Notes under the pieces: generated by a model | What the model was told of the DNA's origin: nothing | What the model saw: the letters and a program-made list of their open reading frames with translations, nothing else | Databases searched by the model: none | Origin: Halapricum salinum | GTDB lineage: Archaea; Halobacteriota; Halobacteria; Halobacteriales; Haloarculaceae | DNA: 64,000 nucleotides | Assembly (NCBI RefSeq): GCF_004799665.1 | Contig: NZ_CP031310.1 | Coordinates: 2,596,887 to 2,660,886, forward strand | Direction: 5' to 3' | Shown here: in pieces, positions 16,993 through 25,199 of the stretch | Layout: every line of letters begins with the position of its first letter | Numbering within the stretch: position 1 is the first letter of the stretch | Made by a program: the position numbers and the translations under genes

Positions 16993-17535
16993 CTATCGGT
17001 CCTGCGCGAGTCGGTCAGTGACCGACTGAAAATCCATTCCCGCCCGGCGTGCGGCTTCGGCGTCCGAGTCTGAATCCCCGACGAACAGCGCTCGCTCGGG
17101 GGCGACGCCGAGATCTTCGAGCGCGCGCTGCAGCGGTAACGGATGGGGTTTCATCTCCGCGACGGTGTCTCGGCCGATCACTGTCCCGACGGCGCTGTCC
17201 AGTCCGTGCACTTCGAGCGCGATCCGGCAGGCCGACTCGGCGTTCAGCGAGACGACACCAACTGGCTCAGACCGTGGCAGTTCCGCCGCCAGTGGGAGTC
17301 GGCGCGACGTCCGCGCACCCTCGCGTTCGAACTCCGCGACGCGGCCGTCCACGCTGGGGAAACACTCCGCTTCGCGCGCCCGTTCGAACATCTCCCAGAG
17401 ATCAGCCCCACTGGAATCGACGCCGCGCGCGCTGAGTACGGCCGCGACGCTCCGCGCTACTTCGGCCCAGTCGACGTCGAGTTCGACCAACGTCCCGTCC
17501 AGGTCGTAGACGACGGCGTCGTAGTCACTCTTCAC
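16993..17535 (-). CDS. HAD-superfamily hydrolase (phosphatase-like)
   Basis: The 180-residue protein shows the HAD motifs: motif I DLDGTL (residues about 11-16, nucleophile Asp), motif II Ser in VVSLNAES near residue 97, motif III Lys near EMKPHPLP at about 130, and motif IV GDSDSDAEAARRAG near 150. A helical cap lies between motifs I and II, as in phosphoglycolate-phosphatase-like enzymes. The substrate is not determinable. It is convergent with the DUF5822-like gene, with copy A of the palindromic repeat between them. Confidence 0.88.
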   Translation of the reverse strand: MKSDYDAVVYDLDGTLVELDVDWAEVARSVAAVLSARGVDSSGADLWEMFERAREAECFPSVDGRVAEFEREGARTSRRLPLAAELPRSEPVGVVSLNAESACRIALEVHGLDSAVGTVIGRDTVAEMKPHPLPLQRALEDLGVAPERALFVGDSDSDAEAARRAGMDFQSVTDRLAQDR

Positions 17536-17623
17536 GGCCGATTCTACGAGAGCGGCGCCAAAGACGTTTTGGTCGTCTCACTGGCGCGGAACAGACCTGC
17601 TGCTGTCGATCTCGGACCTGGAC

Positions 17624-18031
17624 CTACTGCTGGTCTAGTGTGTGTTCTAACTCACGGACACGGCCGTGAAGATCGCGAACGTCCTCTTCGAGAATCTTCT
17701 GGGCAGTCATCACGGCTCGGAGGTCCTCTTCGACTACGTCTCGGTTATCCAGATCCACTTCCCGAAGCGCTTCGCGAAGCTCGATCCGTGCCTCGACGGG
17801 CGTGGAGTCGTCTGCCAGGGCGTTCTGGATATCGTCCGACGTCACGGTCGGCCGAGTCTCTGACCTGTTCTCGAATAGCTCCTCGACGGTTTCGGCGATC
17901 GCGTCTCGGTCCGACCCCCGTCGTTCCGCTGACCCACCATCAGTGGCAACCGCGGTGTCTGCCCCACTGTCTGGGTCGCTCTCGTCTCTATCCCACCGGC
18001 GATCTGTGTGTGGCGTGTTGTGGACACCCAT
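17624..18031 (-). CDS. Hypothetical acidic coiled-coil protein
   Basis: A 135-residue soluble protein that I do not recognise. The first 45 residues are low-complexity and probably disordered (Asp, Ser, Gly, Arg). Residues about 65-90 are helical with charged repeats, and the C-terminal 35 residues (AVMTAQKILEEDVRDL onwards) have heptad spacing typical of a short coiled coil. It has no cysteine motif, signal peptide or membrane segment. An AT-rich stretch (AAAAATACACTTCTC on the minus strand, near 18066-18080) is a plausible promoter. Confidence 0.6.
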   Translation of the reverse strand: MGVHNTPHTDRRWDRDESDPDSGADTAVATDGGSAERRGSDRDAIAETVEELFENRSETRPTVTSDDIQNALADDSTPVEARIELREALREVDLDNRDVVEEDLRAVMTAQKILEEDVRDLHGRVRELEHTLDQQ

Positions 18032-18104
18032 GATCCCGATGGATATACACTCCAGAGCTCATTAAGAGAAGTGTATTTTTGTTGCTACATAATGTGTTAA
18101 CTAT

Positions 18105-19226
18105 TCAACAATCGTCAAGCAGTTCCCTGGCGATGACGGTCTTCTGGATCTGGGAGGTCCCCTCGTAGATGGTCGTCACCTTCGCGTCCCGATAGAAGCG
18201 CTCGACGGGGAACTCTGTCGTGTAACCGTACCCGCCGTGGAGCTGGACGGCGTCGGCTGTCACGTCGACGGCGGCCTCGCTGGCGACGTACTTCGCGACA
18301 CTGGCTTCGGTACGGACTTCGTGGTCTGCGTCGGCGCGTTCCGCCGCGTTCCAGGTCGCCTGTCGAGCACCCTCCGTCCGGGCGTGCATCTCGGCGACGG
18401 TGTGGCGGACCGACTGGATGTCGCCGATCGGCCCGCCGAACTGCTCGCGCTCGTTCACGTACTCGATGGTTTCGTCCAGCGCCGCCTGTGCGAGCCCGAC
18501 CGACTGGGCAGCGATTCCGATCCGGCCGCCGGTGAGAATCGACAGCGCCGCCGAGAGACCCCTTCCCTCCTCCGTGAGTCGATTCTCGACCGGGATCTCC
18601 ACGTCGTCGAGTTCGAGACTCGTCGTATCACTGGCCCGCAGCCCCATCTTCTGCTCGGGTTCGCCCGCTCTCAGCCCCTCGGGGTCGCCCGGCACGAGAA
18701 ACTGCGTGACTCCGGCGTCGGTTCTCGCGAAGACGACGTAGACGCCCGCTCGCTGGCCGTTGGTGATCCACTGCTTGGTTCCGTCGAGGACGTACGTGTC
18801 GCCCTCTCGAGTCGCGGTCGTCGACATCTCGGCGGGGTTCGAGCCGGCGTCGGGTTCAGAGAGGGCGAACGCGCCGACCGGCCGGCCTTCGGCCATCTCG
18901 GGCAGCCACCGCTGCCTCTGGGTCTCGGTTCCGAACTGTGCGATACACGACGTTGCGAGCGCGTGGACCGACAGCGCCGTCGCCAGCGCGAGCATGCCGT
19001 GGGCCAGCGCCTCGTTGACCAGCACGTAGGTCCGCCGGTCGACGTCGACGCCGCCGTATCGATCGGGAACTGTCAGGCCAGTCAGATCCAGTTCCGCCAG
19101 CGCGTCCCAGACGTCCTCGGGGAAGCGCTCCTCGCGGTCGGCTTCGGCCGCGACGGGCCGCACTTCCTCGCGAGCGAACTCCCGGACCGTCTCGCGGATC
19201 GCCGTCTGCTCGGCCGTGAGGTCCAT
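18105..19226 (-). CDS. Acyl-CoA dehydrogenase
   Basis: The 373-residue flavoenzyme oxidises an acyl-CoA to its 2-enoyl form in fatty- or branched-chain acid breakdown, passing electrons to ETF. Signatures are FALSEPDAGSNPAEM with KQWITNGQ (residues about 130-170), the FAD-binding IQSVRHTVAEMHA, and QLHGGYGYTTEFPVERFYRDAK. The catalytic Glu is in IYEGTSQIQ near the C-terminus. The ATG at 19226 matches the normal start (MDLTAEQ); an upstream extension is rejected. Chain-length specificity is not determinable. No other beta-oxidation genes adjoin. Confidence 0.95.
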   Translation of the reverse strand: MDLTAEQTAIRETVREFAREEVRPVAAEADREERFPEDVWDALAELDLTGLTVPDRYGGVDVDRRTYVLVNEALAHGMLALATALSVHALATSCIAQFGTETQRQRWLPEMAEGRPVGAFALSEPDAGSNPAEMSTTATREGDTYVLDGTKQWITNGQRAGVYVVFARTDAGVTQFLVPGDPEGLRAGEPEQKMGLRASDTTSLELDDVEIPVENRLTEEGRGLSAALSILTGGRIGIAAQSVGLAQAALDETIEYVNEREQFGGPIGDIQSVRHTVAEMHARTEGARQATWNAAERADADHEVRTEASVAKYVASEAAVDVTADAVQLHGGYGYTTEFPVERFYRDAKVTTIYEGTSQIQKTVIARELLDDC

Positions 19227-19337
19227 GCCCGCATACCACGCACTCGGCGCGCAAAAACCCATCCCCGACGTCGAGCTCGATCTGTGTGCTCGACGGTCGG
19301 GTAAGCCGGCGATGTTCGAGAAAAAACAGAACAGCCG

Positions 19338-19847
19338 TCAGGTCTCGGCCAGTTGGATATCGAGTCGATCCTCGAGTGCGGTGATGACAGAGCCGCCGAT
19401 CCCGGCCTGGGTAGCTCGGCCCTGTTCGACGGCGAGGATGTCGGCTTCGTCGAGTCCGAGGTCGTCGGCCAGTTCCTCGCGCTGGAGACCGGCGTCCTGG
19501 CGGGCTTCGGTCAGCCGGCGGCCGTAATCCGAGACGAGATACGGGAGCTGGTCGTCGTCGTAGTCGGCACCGTCCTCCCAGTGAGAGGGATCGCCCTGCT
19601 GAGCGTCGTGGATCTTTGCGGCGTTCTGTGCGGCCCGCTTCTTGCGGTTGACGTCGTTGCTGTCGCCGCTGTCGGTGCTGGATTCCGTCTGTCCTTTCGC
19701 GTCGTCGCGGTGTTTCGCACAGGTCGCACACACCTGGAGTTGTGCGCCGGCGATGTTGACAGTCTCCAGAGAGGAGTCGGTCGCACCGCAGAGCTCGCAG
19801 CTCCCGCCGGTGTCTCCGGACCCGCCACCGGTCGAGTATTTTGCCAT
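19338..19847 (-). CDS. Multiprotein bridging factor 1 homologue
   Basis: The 169-residue protein has an N-terminal zinc ribbon (CELCG near residue 17 and CATCAKH near 40), a charged linker, and a C-terminal Cro/C1-type helix-turn-helix (RRLTEARQDAGLQREELADDLGL, about residues 107-130). This is the archaeal MBF1 layout. MBF1 links transcription factors to TBP in eukaryotes and is tied to translation in archaea. The ATG at 19847 is preferred because it begins the conserved MAKYS segment; the in-frame upstream extension has no similarity to the family. It is divergent from tRNA-Leu. Confidence 0.9.
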   Translation of the reverse strand: MAKYSTGGGSGDTGGSCELCGATDSSLETVNIAGAQLQVCATCAKHRDDAKGQTESSTDSGDSNDVNRKKRAAQNAAKIHDAQQGDPSHWEDGADYDDDQLPYLVSDYGRRLTEARQDAGLQREELADDLGLDEADILAVEQGRATQAGIGGSVITALEDRLDIQLAET

Positions 19848-19982
19848 AGTTCGCTGTAGTGTATTGACTGTCTTGAAACAACCGCTTCTGGACAGCGATC
19901 CGACGAGCAAGCAACCGAATCGACAGCCATTTTAGTCCCCCTCCAGAACAAAATGATGCGGAAACCGCAAGAGAACGCGAGC

Positions 19983-20067
<85 letters not shown>

Positions 20068-20460
20068 TCGCTATGGCGTGAGCAAACCGCGAGCGCCTCG
20101 ATGCAAGACCGATTTGAATGAGAGAACGCCGCAGGCGTTCGCGTAGTTCAAATCCGGTCCCACGCACTCATCAGAGTGCGGGTGCACTCCCTTGGGACTG
20201 CACCCACGCATAACTTCCTACCGAAGCAACAGACGACACAGCGAGAGCCATGCTTGTCGCGGGTGCACTCCCTTGGGAGTCACGCGAGCGAAGCGAGCGT
20301 GACGTCGAGACGCCGGTGAGGAACGAACCGGCGTCTCGGAACTGCACCCACGCATAATTTCCTACTGAACCAAAGCCCCGAGAGAAGTCAGTATCCTTGT
20401 CGTGGGCGCTGTCCCGGAGGGGTCCGCCAATGACCGACCGGGTGCTCGAGAACTGAAAAT
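20068..20460. repeat. Cluster of tRNA-Leu fragments, direct repeats and hairpins
   Basis: The last 21 bases of tRNA-Leu (20047-20067) recur exactly at 20146-20166. The anticodon/variable-arm part GGGCGCTGTCCCG recurs at 20404-20416 and continues GGGGTCCGCC with one change before it. GCGGGTGCACTCCCTTGGGA occurs at 20178-20197 and 20259-20278; a 29-base segment beginning ACTGCACCCACGCATAA occurs at 20197-20225 and 20341-20369 with 2 mismatches. Between the repeats lie two hairpins: GTCACGC/GCGTGAC (20279-20303) and a 12-bp stem CGAGACGCCGGT/ACCGGCGTCTCG (20306-20338). No coding frame is convincing. The pattern suggests repeated integration and excision at the tRNA. Confidence 0.75.
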
Positions 20461-20473
20461 CAAAACACATTTG

Positions 20474-20490
20474 TAGGCGTTTTTCGCCTA
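20474..20490. terminator. Terminator-like hairpin with T-loop and A-run
   Basis: TAGGCG-TTTTT-CGCCTA is a 6-bp stem with a five-T loop, followed by AAAAAT. It lies at the end of the tRNA-fragment cluster. It could stop transcription running through from tRNA-Leu, or in the other direction. A second hairpin, AGGCACC/GGTGCCT, is at 20553-20572. Confidence 0.4.
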
Positions 20491-20579
20491 AAAATCAGGA
20501 CCGATAATTGGGGGATAATTTATTTATGCCATGTATCCTTCACCATTTGATGAGGCACCGCGCAGGGTGCCTGACTTTA

Positions 20580-20624
20580 CCCCCACCCCCCACCCCCACC
20601 CCAATACCCCCCACCCACCCCACC
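20580..20624. repeat. C-rich tract (G-quadruplex-forming on the minus strand)
   Basis: Runs of 3 to 6 cytosines are separated by single A or short AATA spacers (C5-A-C6-A-C5-A-C4, then C6-A-C3-A-C4). On the minus strand this gives enough consecutive G-runs for two quadruplexes. It lies about 75 bp before the small gene at 20697. A shorter similar tract is at 44357. Confidence 0.7.
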
Positions 20625-20696
20625 TTTCCTGCGTTTTCGACCGATCAGCGGTGAGTTCGGCGTAACATTTGAGAGAGCCACGCTCGACTCCTCAGT

Positions 20697-20894
20697 ATGA
20701 CTATCGCCGTAACTGTCCTGGCGCTTCTGACCGGAATCGCTGCTGGCGCACTGTTTCGACTGTTCCAGGTTCCGATTCCCGCCCCGCCGAATCTCGCGGG
20801 CGTCCTCGGGATCGTCGGCCTGTTTCTCGGCTACCGTCTCGTCGAGCACCTCGACGTCGGAATCGACCTCCTCGGCGTGCTCGGTATCAAGTAG
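20697..20894 (+). CDS. XapX-domain small membrane protein
   Basis: The 65-residue protein consists of two hydrophobic helices with the XapX-type sequence FRLFQVPIPAPPNLAGVLGI(V)G between them, followed by GLFLGYRLVEHL. XapX proteins are small bacterial and archaeal membrane proteins of unknown role. The ATG is preceded by a TATA-like AACATTTGAG about 30 nt upstream, consistent with a leaderless transcript. It is followed by the SNF-type transporter 86 bp downstream, with its own AT-rich spacer. Confidence 0.85.
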   Translation: MTIAVTVLALLTGIAAGALFRLFQVPIPAPPNLAGVLGIVGLFLGYRLVEHLDVGIDLLGVLGIK

Positions 20895-20980
20895 AATCGA
20901 CTCGTTCACTATTTTCCCGGGCAGATACCGGCAATAATCGACGGGTTCATTGAACCTGATCGGCAACGATGTGGTACTCT

Positions 20981-22363
20981 ATGAGTACCGGAAACGACAC
21001 ACGCGAGACGTGGTCGACGCGATTGGGATTCATCCTTGCGGCAGTCGGCAGCGCCGTCGGACTTGGGAACATCTGGCGGTTCCCCTTCCAGGTCGGCCAG
21101 GAGGGTGGTGCGGCGTTCATCGTCGTCTATCTGGCGTTCGTCCTGGTGATCGGGTTCCCGGCGATGATGGTCGAGTTCGTCGTCGGTCGCAAGACGGGAC
21201 TGAACACCGTCGGCGCCATCCGGGAGTTCGCCGGCGGGGCCTGGACGTACCTCGGTAGCCTGTTCGTCTTCATCGGCTTCGTAATCCTCGCCTACTACAG
21301 CGTGGTCGGTGGCTGGGTCCTGCGATACGTCCTCGGGAGCGTCACCGGCGGCTACGTCGGCACGACAGGTCCCGAGGAAGCGCCCGTCGCCCAGCAGTAC
21401 TTCGGCGAGATCGCGACGGGGCTCGACGCGCTGGCCTTCCACGCGTTGTTCATGCTGCTGGTCGTCGTCATCGTCGCGCTGGGCGTCAAACGCGGGATCG
21501 AACTCGGCGTGAAGATCATGGTCCCCGCGATCGCCCTGATCTTCGGCGTCCTCGCGGTCTACGCGTTCACGCTCCCGGGTGCGGCCGAGGCCTACAGCTA
21601 CTATCTCTCGCCGGATCTGGACTATCTGCTCGCCAACTGGCAGTCGATCGTCCCCGCGGCCGCCGGACAGGGTTTCTTCACGCTCTCGCTGGGGATGGGC
21701 GTGATGATCACCTACGCCTCGTACCTCTCCGAAGACGAGAACCTCGGGATCGACGGCGCGACGATCGTCGGCTTCAACACCGGCATCTCGATTCTGACCG
21801 GGCTGGTCGTCTTCCCGATTCTGTTCTCCGCGGGCGTCGACCCAGGTGAGGGCGGGGCCGGGGCGATCTTCGTCAGTGTCGCCCAGGCGCTGGGGGACAT
21901 CCAGTTCGGCTGGCTCCTCGGCGTCCTGTTCTTCGGGACGGTCGCGATCGCCGCGCTCTCCTCGGCGATCAGTCTGATCGAGGTGATCGTCTCCTACGCC
22001 ATCGACGAACTGGGCGTCACCCGCCGGCGCGCGACCGTATTGATCGGCTCGGGCATCTTCCTGCTCGGTGTGCCCGTCACTGTCGATACTGACATGGTCA
22101 CGCTATACGACATCTTCGCGGCCAAGATCCTGCTCGTCGTCGGTGGGATCCTGCTCGTGGTGCTGGTCGCCTGGCGCCACGCCGACGACGCCATCGCCGA
22201 ACTCGGCAAGGGGATCGACTCGTTCGCTGGGATCGACCGCGTCTGGCTCTGGACGGTCCGCGTTCCTGTCCTGGTCGTGCTGGTCGTCTCACTTGCCCTC
22301 GGGATCCTCGAATTCGTCTCGTTCCTCCAGGGTGACTTCGCCGACTTCCTCGCGTCGCTCTAG
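20981..22363 (+). CDS. Sodium-dependent transporter, SNF (neurotransmitter:sodium symporter) family
   Basis: The 460-residue protein starts with the SNF hallmark TRLGFILAAVGSAVGLGNIWRFPF, where helix 1 binds sodium and substrate, followed by GGAAFIVVYL. It has about eleven to twelve hydrophobic segments, as in LeuT/MhsT. It should import an amino acid or related compound with sodium, which suits a high-salt habitat. The substrate is unknown. Start choice: ATG at 20981 (MSTGNDT) is used; an in-frame ATG 4 codons upstream at 20969 is also possible. The stop overlaps the stop of a small convergent gene. Confidence 0.93.
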   Translation: MSTGNDTRETWSTRLGFILAAVGSAVGLGNIWRFPFQVGQEGGAAFIVVYLAFVLVIGFPAMMVEFVVGRKTGLNTVGAIREFAGGAWTYLGSLFVFIGFVILAYYSVVGGWVLRYVLGSVTGGYVGTTGPEEAPVAQQYFGEIATGLDALAFHALFMLLVVVIVALGVKRGIELGVKIMVPAIALIFGVLAVYAFTLPGAAEAYSYYLSPDLDYLLANWQSIVPAAAGQGFFTLSLGMGVMITYASYLSEDENLGIDGATIVGFNTGISILTGLVVFPILFSAGVDPGEGGAGAIFVSVAQALGDIQFGWLLGVLFFGTVAIAALSSAISLIEVIVSYAIDELGVTRRRATVLIGSGIFLLGVPVTVDTDMVTLYDIFAAKILLVVGGILLVVLVAWRHADDAIAELGKGIDSFAGIDRVWLWTVRVPVLVVLVVSLALGILEFVSFLQGDFADFLASL

Positions 22364-22539
22364 GTTTCGCGATCCGTCAGCACTTCCCAGCAGTCGTAGC
22401 CCAGCGCTGCCACCAAGAACCCCGCTGCAAGGGCTGACAGCCGCCGTTCTTCCCGACGGACGTTCAGGAGGACGATCACGAGTCCGACCAGAAACGTCCA
22501 GTGATCGTGCTGTCTGAGGTGGTTTCCGAGTGTACCCAT
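22360..22539 (-). CDS. Possible small membrane protein (59 residues)
   Basis: A complete frame from ATG at 22539 to TAG gives 59 residues with two hydrophobic segments (WTFLVGLVIVLLNV and LSALAAGFLVAALGY) joined by a strongly basic loop (RREERR), and an acidic end. This topology and composition look like a real small membrane protein rather than chance. The 3' end overlaps the convergent transporter's stop by 3 bases. I know of no family. The alternative is a fortuitous frame in GC-rich DNA. Confidence 0.5.
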   Translation of the reverse strand: MGTLGNHLRQHDHWTFLVGLVIVLLNVRREERRLSALAAGFLVAALGYDCWEVLTDRET

Positions 22540-22584
22540 GTGCGTGTCTCTGTGCCTTGGTCGAAAATAGTCTCTCGTTTTCTC

Positions 22585-22890
22585 GGTGAGGATGGGATTT
22601 GAACCCGACTGCGAGACTTGCTGTCGCTCGTCTCGCGTGATTCAAATTCCATCAGACGTATTCGTCGCTCGCGATTTACTCGCGACAGAAGTACGGTGGG
22701 GATGGGATTTGAACCAGAGCCAGACGTGCTCACTTCGCTGCGCGCGACTGGCAGGGCTCAAATCCATCGGACGAAATCAGCGCGGCGCGAAATTGCGCCG
22801 CGCAATTACGGTGGGGATGGGATTTGAACCACGGTCGTTCCCGTTCACTCGCTCCGCTCGTTCACCTCTCACTCCCTGATTCAAATCCCA
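22585..22890 (-). repeat. Three tandem copies of the tRNA-Ser 3' end, each forming a hairpin
   Basis: Seen on the plus strand, the block GATGGGATTTGAACC with its preceding GGTGGG occurs in units starting at 22585 (one mismatch), 22695 and 22810, then in the tRNA gene itself at 22930. Spacing is 110, 115 and 120 bp. Each unit also contains an inverted partner: GATTCAAATTCCATC (22639-22653), CTCAAATCCATC (22757-22768) and GATTCAAATCCCA (22878-22890). On the minus strand they lie downstream of tRNA-Ser. Small frames here (with GFEP-type strings) are translations of the tRNA pieces, not genes. Confidence 0.8.
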
Positions 22891-22928
22891 ATGCCACTGC
22901 TCTTCAGTCACGTCCGTTCCTTCAGAAG

Positions 22929-23012
22929 CGGTGGGGATGGGATTTGAACCCATGAGTCCGTGAGGACACCTGCTCTCAAGGCAGGCGCGTTGGGCCGCTC
23001 TGCCACCCCACC
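22929..23012 (-). tRNA. tRNA-Ser (anticodon TGA)
   Basis: An 84-nt class II tRNA on the minus strand. The acceptor GGTGGGG/CCCCACC pairs fully, with discriminator G as expected for serine. The anticodon stem CCTGC/GCAGG encloses CTTGAGA with anticodon TGA (reads UCA). The long variable arm has a GTCC/GGAC stem, and the T arm is ATGGG-TTCAAAT-CCCAT. There is no intron and CCA is not encoded. Confidence 0.95.
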
Positions 23013-23289
23013 GCAGTCGACCCTTGCGGGTCACCCATCTAATGGCTGTCGGTCTTCGGGGCGGCGACGGCCTCGGCACTCATAGGGCTCGTCACGGCCG
23101 GGTGTCGAGGCCGGCTCGGAGCGAGCGCGTCGTCATCGGCCATCTCGACGTTGACCGGTCGGCCATATGAGCACGTCGACTGGCAGAAGATATTATCATT
23201 ATAGAACACGATTGGCTGATAATGACTGTGATCGCGCGTCGAAGCGATCGAATCGGGCGGCTGACGGACACCGCTCTCGGAGGAAGGCG

Positions 23290-25146
23290 ATGAGTTCGCG
23301 ACTCGCCATCGCCGGCGTGGCGATGTTGCTGCTGTTGACCGTCGGCGCTGCGAACGTGGTGATCACGGCCGAGCGAACGGCGTTGAACGAGGAGTACGTC
23401 TCGAACACCCTCGAATCGGAGGGGGTCTACGAGTCGATGACCGACGAGGCACAAGCAACGATCCAGTCCGAGATCGAGAGCTTCTCGCCGGAGAACAGCC
23501 AGCAAGTCCCCGACGGTGTCGATTTCGCCGACCTCGACGCTCGGGCGCTGGCCGAGCGGTCCGTCCCCGAATCCTACGTCAGATCGCAGGCGAACGGGAA
23601 CATCGATCGTGTGTTCGCGTATCTCCACGGGGAGCGCTCAGAACCCGGCATCCGGATCGACACCGATCCGCTCGCAGCCAACGTCTCTGACGCCGTCTCC
23701 GAACAGGTCCAGGCCGTCGATCCAGCGGGCCTGCTGAACGACGCTTCGTTCACGATCGAAGGCTACGAAGTCGACGGTTCGCTCGCACAGGAGCTGTACC
23801 AGAGTCGGGCCAGGTACCAGGCCTATCGGAGTGACATCCGCGCTCGGACATCCGCAGCCGAGCGCGAGGAGATCAACAGTGAGGCCAAATCGGAGGCCAG
23901 CGCTCGTGCCCAGCAGGCGACCGGGCAGTACGACCAGCAGATCACGCAGGGGACGACCACGATCCAGGAGGCGGTGATCGACGGGCTCACCGACGACGAC
24001 ATGACTTACGAGGAGTTCCGGGACGCCTACGACGCGGGTCGCGCACAGATCGCAGCGGGGGCTGGACAGGCCGCAGCCAACGAGATTGACAATCAGGTTT
24101 CGACGTCGGATCTCCTCGATCCGGAACTCGAATCGACACTCCAGGACACGCGCGGGTACGTCCAGACGATAGATACACTTCAGGTCGCGCTCCCGCTCGC
24201 AGCACTGGTGTTGATCGCGCTGCTGTACGGTATCACGCGCGCCTGGCAGCCCACCGCAAACGCGACCGGGAAGGTCTTCGTGATCGCCGGGGCGGTCGCA
24301 CTCGTGGCCGTGCTCGTCCAGAGTGCGCTCCTGGGAATCGTCGAGGATCGCGTCGGGTCAGAACTCCAGACCAACGACGTCGTGGGGATGGATCTCGTGA
24401 CGAGCTTCGTCGAGGGCATCTTCGAGACGCTGACGGTCCAGTCGAGCGTACTGGTCGTGTTCGGGCTGGTCCTTCTGGGGGTGGTCTACGCGGACGAAAA
24501 CGGACATCTCGACGGTGTCAAGCGGTCGCTCGGCGTGGAGCCGTCCGCTGCAGGTGGCGCGGCAGGTCCCGCTCCGTCTCGGGCCCGTCAGCAGCAGGGC
24601 ACCCACCAGCCGCCCCGGAAACAATCCGACCCACGGCCACGACAGCCGACCGGTCGGTCGGTTGCCAGACAGGGACCCCAGAATCATCGGCCCCAGTCTG
24701 AACAGCCCTCCGAGAACACACCACAGCACAAACAGCCGGACGACCAGCAGTCGGGACCACCACAAGACGACCAGCAGTCGGGACCACCACAAGACGACCA
24801 GCAGTCGGGAGCACCGCAAGAGGGGTCGCAAACGGCTCCTTCGCGAGACGAACGAAACTCAGCCAGAGACCAACAGCCGTCAGCGGAGTCGTCGGCTCCC
24901 TCACAGGACGAGACGCAGTCGGCACCCTCACAGGGCGATCAGTCACGGCAGGGCCAGCCGACGGACGTATCTCAAGATGCGAATTCGTCGGGTGAGTCCC
25001 ATCCCGAGCAGGGCCAGGACGCGACACAGTCTCAACCACCGACTGACGAGCGTGGCGACGACGCGAGCGACCGAGACGACACAGGATCGACAGCGAGCGG
25101 CTCGCTCGACGCCTGGGAGACGACCGACGAGTCCGAAGACGAGTAG
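23290..25146 (+). CDS. Membrane protein with long disordered Gln/Pro/Ser-rich tail
   Basis: The ATG at 23290 gives 618 residues. A signal-anchor helix (about 5-25) is followed by a 270-residue extracytoplasmic helical region, then three membrane helices (about residues 300-415). The last 190 residues are a low-complexity, acidic, Gln/Pro/Ser-rich tail, expected in the cytoplasm. The tail contains a 9-residue unit (DDQQSGPPQ) repeated three times. The family is unknown to me; the single anchor, soluble part and three-helix layout are the only clues. An upstream extension to 23167 has different composition and no signal, so it is rejected. Confidence 0.75.
   Translation: MSSRLAIAGVAMLLLLTVGAANVVITAERTALNEEYVSNTLESEGVYESMTDEAQATIQSEIESFSPENSQQVPDGVDFADLDARALAERSVPESYVRSQANGNIDRVFAYLHGERSEPGIRIDTDPLAANVSDAVSEQVQAVDPAGLLNDASFTIEGYEVDGSLAQELYQSRARYQAYRSDIRARTSAAEREEINSEAKSEASARAQQATGQYDQQITQGTTTIQEAVIDGLTDDDMTYEEFRDAYDAGRAQIAAGAGQAAANEIDNQVSTSDLLDPELESTLQDTRGYVQTIDTLQVALPLAALVLIALLYGITRAWQPTANATGKVFVIAGAVALVAVLVQSALLGIVEDRVGSELQTNDVVGMDLVTSFVEGIFETLTVQSSVLVVFGLVLLGVVYADENGHLDGVKRSLGVEPSAAGGAAGPAPSRARQQQGTHQPPRKQSDPRPRQPTGRSVARQGPQNHRPQSEQPSENTPQHKQPDDQQSGPPQDDQQSGPPQDDQQSGAPQEGSQTAPSRDERNSARDQQPSAESSAPSQDETQSAPSQGDQSRQGQPTDVSQDANSSGESHPEQGQDATQSQPPTDERGDDASDRDDTGSTASGSLDAWETTDESEDE
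24739..24819 (+). repeat. 27-bp tandem repeat, three units, in-frame
   Basis: Units at 24739-24765 and 24766-24792 are identical, and 24793-24819 differs at a few positions. Each encodes DDQQSGPPQ (DDQQSGAPQ in the last). A multiple of three, the array could expand or contract without breaking the reading frame. Confidence 0.9.
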
Positions 25147-25199
25147 ACCGAATACTTCTCCGGGGTCGCGCTTTTTACGCACGGGTCCGAGGGGACAGT

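Noticed and set aside
22585-22950. CRISPR-like array (repeats of about 21 bp every 110-120 bp)
   Set aside because: The repeats are the 3' end of the adjacent tRNA-Ser, the spacers are too long and carry inverted copies, and there are no cas genes.
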